From NCBI RefSeq assembly GCF_004403945.1, contig NZ_SOHM01000011.1, positions 358-64,357 of the forward strand: 64,000 bases of DNA, read 5' to 3'. The position numbers and the translations under genes are program-made. The first letter of the stretch is position 1; every line of letters starts with the position of its first letter. Under the pieces are notes generated by a model that was given only the letters and a program-made list of their open reading frames with translations, made no database searches and was not told where the DNA came from. This stretch comes from Cryobacterium lactosi (lineage in GTDB: Bacteria; Actinomycetota; Actinomycetes; Actinomycetales; Microbacteriaceae). This document shows, piece after piece, positions 59,557 to 64,000 of this stretch.

Positions 59557-60537
59557 ATGACCAATCGCCCAGACCAACCGTCCGTGCCACCCGAGGTGAT
59601 CCTGGCCGCCGAGTACCGGCGCGCCCTGGGCGCCGACCTGCGGCTGCGGCGCGCTGCCGAGCGAGGCTACCTGCACCGCATCGGCTGGGGCCAGTATTGC
59701 CCCGCCGCGGTCTGGGCCGGCCTCGACCGGGATCAGCGGTATGCGCTGAATGCACGGGCCGCGTCGCTGGCACGCGGGAGCGCGCTGCCCCTTTCGCACC
59801 AGTCGGCGGCGGCTCTGTGGCAGCTGCCGCTGCTGACACCGTGGCCCGATGAGATCCATTTCCTCGGCCAACGGTCAACCGGGGGTCGCTCAGAGTCCGG
59901 CATCCGCCGGCATACGGTGGGCTTCGACGAGCGAGATGTAACTCTGCGGGCTGGGGTGTTGGTCACGTCGGTCGCTCGCACGGTGATCGAACTTGCGACG
60001 GTCGTGGATCTCCGGTCGGCGGTCGCCGCGGCCGACCGGGCCCTGGCTGTGGACCGATCTGGGCGGATTCCACCCCTCACCGACCGGGCGACCCTACTCG
60101 AGACCTGGCACCGGATGCTGCCGTTCCGCGGGTCGGTGCGGGCGCGCACGGTGATCGACTTCGCCACGCCGCTCTCGGGCTCCCCCGACGAGTCGGGCAG
60201 TCGAGTGACGATCGCGCTGGCGGGCCTGCCCGAACCGGAGTTGCAGCATCCGTTCGTGATCGAGGACCGAACGGTCTTCTCCGACTTCTTCTGGCTCTAC
60301 GTGCGGGGTGTGGGCGAGAGTGACGGCCGGGTGAAGTACTTCGACCCCGTGATGCTCGCCGGGCGCACTCCGGCGGAGGTGGTGTACGAAGAGAAGCTTC
60401 GTGAGGATGCCATTCGGCTGCAGGTGCGCGGCTTCGTGCGCTGGGACCACGCCACCGGCATGAGCGTGCCTCGATTGACGGCGCGGCTGGCGCACCTGGG
60501 CCTGACCCGGGGCCGCCCTCGGCTGGCCGAGCACTGA
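59557..60537 (+). CDS. AbiEi-like / DUF559-like accessory protein
   Basis: A 326-residue protein. The N-terminal part resembles the winged-helix AbiEi-type domains (LRLRRAAERGYLHRIGWGQYCPA at about 27-49), which act as antitoxins/repressors in type IV toxin-antitoxin systems. The C-terminal part (about 215-300) resembles the small restriction-like nuclease fold of DUF559: DSDG-like ESDGRVKYFDP, then VVYEEKLREDAIRLQVRGFVRWDHA. No partner toxin gene is adjacent; the next genes on both sides are unrelated. The start may be the ATG at 59557 or one 13 codons earlier. It is flanked by copies of a GC-rich palindrome, a hint of acquisition. The function is unknown. Confidence 0.55.
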   Translation: MTNRPDQPSVPPEVILAAEYRRALGADLRLRRAAERGYLHRIGWGQYCPAAVWAGLDRDQRYALNARAASLARGSALPLSHQSAAALWQLPLLTPWPDEIHFLGQRSTGGRSESGIRRHTVGFDERDVTLRAGVLVTSVARTVIELATVVDLRSAVAAADRALAVDRSGRIPPLTDRATLLETWHRMLPFRGSVRARTVIDFATPLSGSPDESGSRVTIALAGLPEPELQHPFVIEDRTVFSDFFWLYVRGVGESDGRVKYFDPVMLAGRTPAEVVYEEKLREDAIRLQVRGFVRWDHATGMSVPRLTARLAHLGLTRGRPRLAEH

Positions 60538-60575
60538 GGTGGGCGGCACCGAACGGGGACGCGACACCTGCGCAC

Positions 60576-60655
60576 GGGTCAACTCGAGGTGTGCGGGGCA
60601 GGCGCCGCTATGCAGTAGGCGCGCCACCCGCATAGCGGCGCGGCACCCGCGCAAC
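60576..60655. repeat. GC-rich palindromic repeat, copy B
   Basis: An 80-bp unit that is 78/80 identical to copy C. Inside it GGCGCCGCTATGC and GCATAGCGGCGC form the arms of a hairpin, centred near 60621. It begins 39 bp after the AbiEi-like stop. Confidence 0.92.
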
Positions 60656-60760
60656 GCCCCGAGGGGGCTCAGGGGCCCGAAGACCCCGGAGCGACACGGC
60701 GCGGCGGCACTCGCGCAGCGACGCAGCACCCGCACTCCGGCCGCCGTCTGCCCCGCAGAG

Positions 60761-60840
60761 GGGTCAACTCGAGGTGTGCGGGGCAGGCGCCGCTATGCCG
60801 TGGGCGCGCCACCCGCATAGCGGCGCGGCACCCGCGCAAC
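60761..60840. repeat. GC-rich palindromic repeat, copy C
   Basis: The 80-bp near twin of copy B, in the same orientation 185 bp further on and 41 bp before the stop of the TPR gene. The 105 bp between B and C hold no feature I recognise. The 60538-60881 interval (344 bp) contains only these repeats. Confidence 0.92.
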
Positions 60841-60881
60841 TACCCTTCCCGGGCGCGGCGGGCGGGCCGGGCGCGGGCGGC

Positions 60882-61325
60882 TCAGGCGGCGGACTTCTCC
60901 AGGCTCATCGCGGTGCGGAGAGCCGAGCGGGCGCGGCGGCGGTCGCCCGACGCGTCGTAGGCCAGGCCGAGGCGGAACCAGGCCCGCCAGTCCTCGGGCG
61001 CGGCATCCACCGCCTCGCGGTACTGCGGGAACTGCGCGTCGGCGGCGTCGCGGAAAGGTCGGCCGCTCGGGCGGCTGGGCAGATCGTTGACGGGCAGGGC
61101 GCCCTCGGCGTCGAGCTGCTTGACCAGGCGTTCACAGCGGATGCCGAAGTTGATTTCGCGCACCAGCGCCCACGCGCCGATGAACGGGAGCACGATGAGC
61201 GCGATGCCGATGAGGATGCCGACGGGGTCGCCGCTCTGCACGAAGAGCACTGCGCGCCAGCCGACCAGCACCAGGTAGAAGACCAGGAGGACGGCCATCA
61301 CGACAACGGCGATGCGACCCTTCAT
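60882..61325 (-). CDS. Membrane TPR-like protein downstream of dapB
   Basis: A 147-residue protein with two membrane helices (about 5-28 and 34-57) and a C-terminal TPR-like helical pair (YREAVDAAPEDWRAWFRLGLAYDASGDRRRARSALRTAM, read as residues 101-139). It overlaps the dapB stop by four bases (ATGA) and is commonly found there in actinobacteria. Function unknown. Confidence 0.8.
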   Translation of the reverse strand: MKGRIAVVVMAVLLVFYLVLVGWRAVLFVQSGDPVGILIGIALIVLPFIGAWALVREINFGIRCERLVKQLDAEGALPVNDLPSRPSGRPFRDAADAQFPQYREAVDAAPEDWRAWFRLGLAYDASGDRRRARSALRTAMSLEKSAA

Positions 61326-62143
61326 TCGCCGGGCTCCATCTCGGCGTTCTCCGGTCCGGCAGGCGGCCCATCGGCCGGCCCGGCGGGCGCCGCAGCGAGC
61401 GCGTCGCCGGATAGCCCAAGGTCGATCAGCTGGTCCAGGCCGACGGTCACCCCGACGCAGTCCCGCGTGGCGGCCAACGCCACCATGATGCCGCGCTCGT
61501 AGGCGTCGGCGGAGAGCGTGTTGTGGGTGATCGTGAGGGTCTCCCCCGAGCCGCCGAAGATCACGTCCTGCCGGGCCAGCACGCCGGCCAGACGCAGACT
61601 GTGCACCGGGACTGTGGCGACCTGCTGGCCGCGGGCGCGCTGGTCGATGTGTGGGGCGGCGACCGGGCCGAGGCCGGCGCGGGCGGCGGCCATCAGCTCA
61701 GCGGTGCGCACGGCGGTTCCCGACGGCGAGTCGACCTTGCCCGCCTGATGCGCCTCGACGATCTCGATGGAGTCGAAGAACCGGGCGGCGAGGGCAGCGA
61801 AGGCCGTGCCGAGCACCGAGCCGAGCGAGAAATTGGGGATGATCACGGCGCCGACATCCGTGCGGCCTTTGAGCTTGTGACCGAGCGCGTCGATCCGGGC
61901 CTGCGACCAGCCGGAGGTGCCCACAAGCACCCGGAGGCCGTTGGACACGGCGAAGTCCACGACGCTCTGGCTGACCGCCGGTGCGGTGAGGTCGATCGCC
62001 ACATCCGCTCCCAGCATCTCGCTGAGCTCGCTGGTCGAGTCCAGCCGGGCCACCAGCTCGTACTCCGTCGCGTTCTCCACCAGGTCGCAGACCAGGCGCC
62101 CCATCTTGCCCGTTGCGCCGATGACGGCCACCCGTGTTGTCAT
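61322..62143 (-). CDS. dapB: 4-hydroxy-tetrahydrodipicolinate reductase
   Basis: Second step of lysine synthesis. The 273-residue protein has the nucleotide-binding VAVIGATGKMGR, the substrate site IVEAHQAGKVDSPSGTAVRT and FGGSGETLTITHNTLSADAY near the C-terminal domain. About 25 extra residues rich in Ala/Pro/Gly close the protein. It is coupled to the TPR gene by overlap. The divergent GNAT gene starts 59 bp away. Confidence 0.95.
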   Translation of the reverse strand: MTTRVAVIGATGKMGRLVCDLVENATEYELVARLDSTSELSEMLGADVAIDLTAPAVSQSVVDFAVSNGLRVLVGTSGWSQARIDALGHKLKGRTDVGAVIIPNFSLGSVLGTAFAALAARFFDSIEIVEAHQAGKVDSPSGTAVRTAELMAAARAGLGPVAAPHIDQRARGQQVATVPVHSLRLAGVLARQDVIFGGSGETLTITHNTLSADAYERGIMVALAATRDCVGVTVGLDQLIDLGLSGDALAAAPAGPADGPPAGPENAEMEPGE

Positions 62144-62168
62144 GCTGCCAATCTACCAAGCGCGACGG

Positions 62169-62196
62169 TTGCCACCGGTGCCCGGACACGTACCCT
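62169..62196 (+). promoter_or_regulatory. Promoter of the GNAT gene (leaderless candidate)
   Basis: TTGCCA (62169-62174), a 16-bp spacer and TACCCT (62191-62196) lie just before the ATG at 62203. The -10 ends seven bases before the start codon, which fits a leaderless message. Confidence 0.45.
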
Positions 62197-62202
62197 AGGG
62201 GC

Positions 62203-62682
62203 ATGCCTGAATTCACTGCGGTCTCTGTCACGGATGCGGGGTCCATCACCCTGCTCACGCAGTACTTCAGCGATCGCGCCTCAACGTTCCCTGCCGCGGG
62301 CGGATACCGCACCACGTTCCCGACCCCCGCGCAGTTCGTGGCGCCGAACGGCCAGTTCCTGCTCGTCAGCGAAGAGCCTGGGTCCCGCACGTTCGTGGGC
62401 TGCGGCGGCGTGCGGCGTATCGAAGACGGGGCGGATGGGGCGGTGCGGTTCGAGGCCAAACACCTCTGGCTGCAGCCGCAGGTGCGCGGCCGCGGCTGGG
62501 GCAGCCTGCTGCTGGCGGAACTGGAAAAACGGGCCAGCGCGTTCGGCGCCACGGAAATCGTGCTCGACACCAACTCGAGTCTCGAGGCGGCCGGAGCGCT
62601 CTACCGGCGCTCCGGCTATGTGGATGTGCCGCCGTACAACGACAACCCGAACGCCACGAACTGGTACAGCAAGGCACTGTAG
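62203..62682 (+). CDS. GNAT-family N-acetyltransferase
   Basis: A 159-residue acetyl-CoA-dependent acetyltransferase. The acetyl-CoA loop is LQPQVRGRGWGSLLLAELE (about 88-106), followed by EIVLDTNSSLEAAGALYRRSGYVDVP, the usual beta-bulge and C-terminal helix. The substrate is unknown. The start is the ATG at 62203; a longer frame goes through the dapB promoter region and is not credible. It is divergent from dapB. Confidence 0.88.
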   Translation: MPEFTAVSVTDAGSITLLTQYFSDRASTFPAAGGYRTTFPTPAQFVAPNGQFLLVSEEPGSRTFVGCGGVRRIEDGADGAVRFEAKHLWLQPQVRGRGWGSLLLAELEKRASAFGATEIVLDTNSSLEAAGALYRRSGYVDVPPYNDNPNATNWYSKAL

Positions 62683-62704
62683 CGGAGGTGACGCACCCGC
62701 GTCG

Positions 62705-63913
62705 TCACCAGTCGTGTACCGTGCCGTCCAGGCGCCGGTTGACCGGCAGGTACTTGGGGTTATAGGGAAAAGCCGCCGCCGCGTCCTCGTCGAACTCCAC
62801 TCCGAGCCCGGGCGCGGACCCGGGATGCATCAGCCCGTCGGTGAAGGTGTAGCCGTGTCGGAACACCTCCGCGGTCTGCGGGGTGTGCCCCATGAACTCC
62901 TGGATTCCGAAATTGGGGATGGTGAGATCCACGTGCAAAGCCGCCGCCATGGTGATCGGCGACAGGTCGCCGGCGCCGTGCGACCCTGACCGCACACCAT
63001 AGAGCTCTGCGAGAGCGAATATTCGGCGTAGGTGCGTGATGCCGCCGGCGTGCGACACCGAGGTGCGGATGTAGTCGATCAATCTCTCGGTGATGAGCTG
63101 CTGGCAGTCCCAGATCGAATTGAATACCTCGCCGACGGCGATGGGCGTGGTGGTGTGCTGACGGATGAGCCGGAACGCGGACTGGTCTTCGGCCGGGGTC
63201 GGGTCTTCGATCCAGAAGGGGCGGTACGGTTCCAGCGACTTGCCGAGTCGCCCGGCTTCGATAGGCGTCAGACGGTGATGCACGTCGTGGAGCACATGGA
63301 CGCCGAAGCCGAATTCCTCGCGCACGAACTCGAACAGTCTCGGTGCGAAGTCCAGGTATGACGTGCTCTCCCAGCTGTCTTCCTGAGGCAGCGCGCTGCT
63401 CGCCGGCTCGTAGTAGGCCCCGGCCGCGGGGATGCCGTAGGTCTTGTCGACGCCCGGGATGGCCGACTGCACCCGCACCGCTTTGTAGCCGAGGTCGAGG
63501 TGCGCCCGGAAGTCGTCACCGAGCTCGGCGAAGTCGCTGCCGGAGGCGTGCCCGTACACCATCACCCCGTTCCTGGCCGCGCCGCCGAGCAACTCGTAGA
63601 CCGGCATTCCCGCCGCCTTGCCTTTGATGTCCCACAACGCGACATCCACCGCCGCGATGGCTGTCATGGTGACCGGGCCGCGCCGCCAGTAGGCGCCCTT
63701 GTAGAGGTAGTGCCAGATGTCTTCGATCCGGTTGGCCTCCCGGCCGATCAGGAGCGGAAGAATGTGATCGCGCAGATACGATTCGACCGCGAGTTCACGA
63801 CCGTTGAGGGTGGCGTCGCCGATGCCGCGGATGCCCTCGTCGGTGTCGATGATCAGGGTGACATAGTTCCGCCCCGGTGAGGTGACGACGACCCGTGCAG
63901 CGGTGATGAGCAT
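62705..63913 (-). CDS. manD: D-mannonate dehydratase ManD (enolase superfamily)
   Basis: A 402-residue enolase-superfamily enzyme that dehydrates D-mannonate to 2-keto-3-deoxygluconate. The residues that define the ManD type sit at the usual numbers: Arg147 (KAVRVQ), Tyr159 (KTYG), Asp210 and His212 (HDVHHRL), Glu236 and Glu262 (IEDP, VGEVFNS). The [19 protein letters not shown] block near the C-terminus closes the active site. It is preceded on the same strand by another gene, 27 bp away, whose end is at the window edge; the ATG has AGGAG upstream. Some related enzymes have low mannonate or gluconate dehydratase activity, so substrate and efficiency are uncertain. Confidence 0.92.
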   Translation of the reverse strand: MLITAARVVVTSPGRNYVTLIIDTDEGIRGIGDATLNGRELAVESYLRDHILPLLIGREANRIEDIWHYLYKGAYWRRGPVTMTAIAAVDVALWDIKGKAAGMPVYELLGGAARNGVMVYGHASGSDFAELGDDFRAHLDLGYKAVRVQSAIPGVDKTYGIPAAGAYYEPASSALPQEDSWESTSYLDFAPRLFEFVREEFGFGVHVLHDVHHRLTPIEAGRLGKSLEPYRPFWIEDPTPAEDQSAFRLIRQHTTTPIAVGEVFNSIWDCQQLITERLIDYIRTSVSHAGGITHLRRIFALAELYGVRSGSHGAGDLSPITMAAALHVDLTIPNFGIQEFMGHTPQTAEVFRHGYTFTDGLMHPGSAPGLGVEFDEDAAAAFPYNPKYLPVNRRLDGTVHDW

Positions 63914-63940
63914 GAGCTCTCCTGTCTCGGCTGAAGCCGA

Positions 63941-64000
63941 TTAGTAATGCGGACGACCGGTCGCGTCGGCGACCCCGGACTTGCGGAAGAAGTAGGTCTG
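63941..64000 (-). CDS. C-terminal end of an unidentified gene upstream of manD
   Basis: The last 19 codons plus TAA of a frame running off the window; the protein ends QTYFFRKSGVADATGRPHY. The stop lies 27 bp before the manD start on the same strand, so it probably belongs to the same sugar-acid operon. I do not recognise the family from this tail. Confidence 0.5.
   Translation of the reverse strand, partial: QTYFFRKSGVADATGRPHY

Overview
The window looks like a chromosomal segment from a high-GC Gram-positive bacterium of the Actinomycetota, most likely Microbacteriaceae (Cryobacterium/Leifsonia-like). This rests on the strong G+C bias, frequent GTG starts and ATGA/GTGA gene overlaps, actinobacterial families (DUF3046, DUF1844, gluABCD, Lhr-Nei2, ClgR, a LysM protein divergent from lexA), and a gene order I recall from mycobacteria and relatives. 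No rRNA, tRNA, CRISPR array, transposase or prophage was recognised.

Layout. 0.3-4.7 kb: tyrS, a SatD-like regulator with a small membrane protein, an OsmC peroxidase with its OhrR-type repressor, and an alkyladenine DNA glycosylase. 4.7-12.8 kb: arginine biosynthesis, transcribed leftward as argC-J-B-D-F-G-H, without argR. 13-16.5 kb: pheST. 16.6-20 kb: a glutamate-type ABC importer, gluABCD, with a strong hairpin between gluB and gluC. 20-22.2 kb: infC-rpmI-rplT and an rRNA methyltransferase; infC appears to start at ATC. 22.4-28.6 kb: a DUF1844 protein, then nei2 overlapping a giant lhr helicase. 28.6-32.6 kb: sseB-like and hisA(priA)-H-B-C. 32.7-34.1 kb: LysM protein and lexA, divergent over SOS-like boxes. 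34.2-37.5 kb: metE-metF. 37.8-56.7 kb: hflX, a methyltransferase, dapF, miaA, miaB, recX, recA, DUF3046, clgR, cinA, pgsA, ftsK, an adaptor/ATPase/permease exporter, RNase J and dapA. 56.8-60.5 kb: a rightward block (thioredoxin-like, DUF4395, OsmC, TIGR01777 epimerase, AbiEi/DUF559-like protein) with three copies of a GC-rich palindrome. 60.9-64 kb: TPR protein, dapB, GNAT acetyltransferase, D-mannonate dehydratase and the end of another gene.

Function. Most of the window is core metabolism and information processing: arginine, histidine, lysine/diaminopimelate and methionine synthesis, three synthetase or translation-factor loci, tRNA modification, and a DNA-damage set (lexA, recA, recX, nei2, lhr, glycosylase, LysM protein). 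The accessory parts are the SatD/membrane pair, the OhrR/OsmC pair, the exporter and the 56.8-60.8 kb block. The last sits where many actinobacteria keep thyX between dapA and dapB.

The least explained items are the SatD-like operon with its GCCT repeats, three unrelated families of long intergenic palindromes, and the AbiEi/DUF559-like gene bracketed by one of them. Starts were moved from the longest ORF to the best-supported codon in many genes, as noted in each entry. All family assignments come from reading the translated sequence, with no database search.
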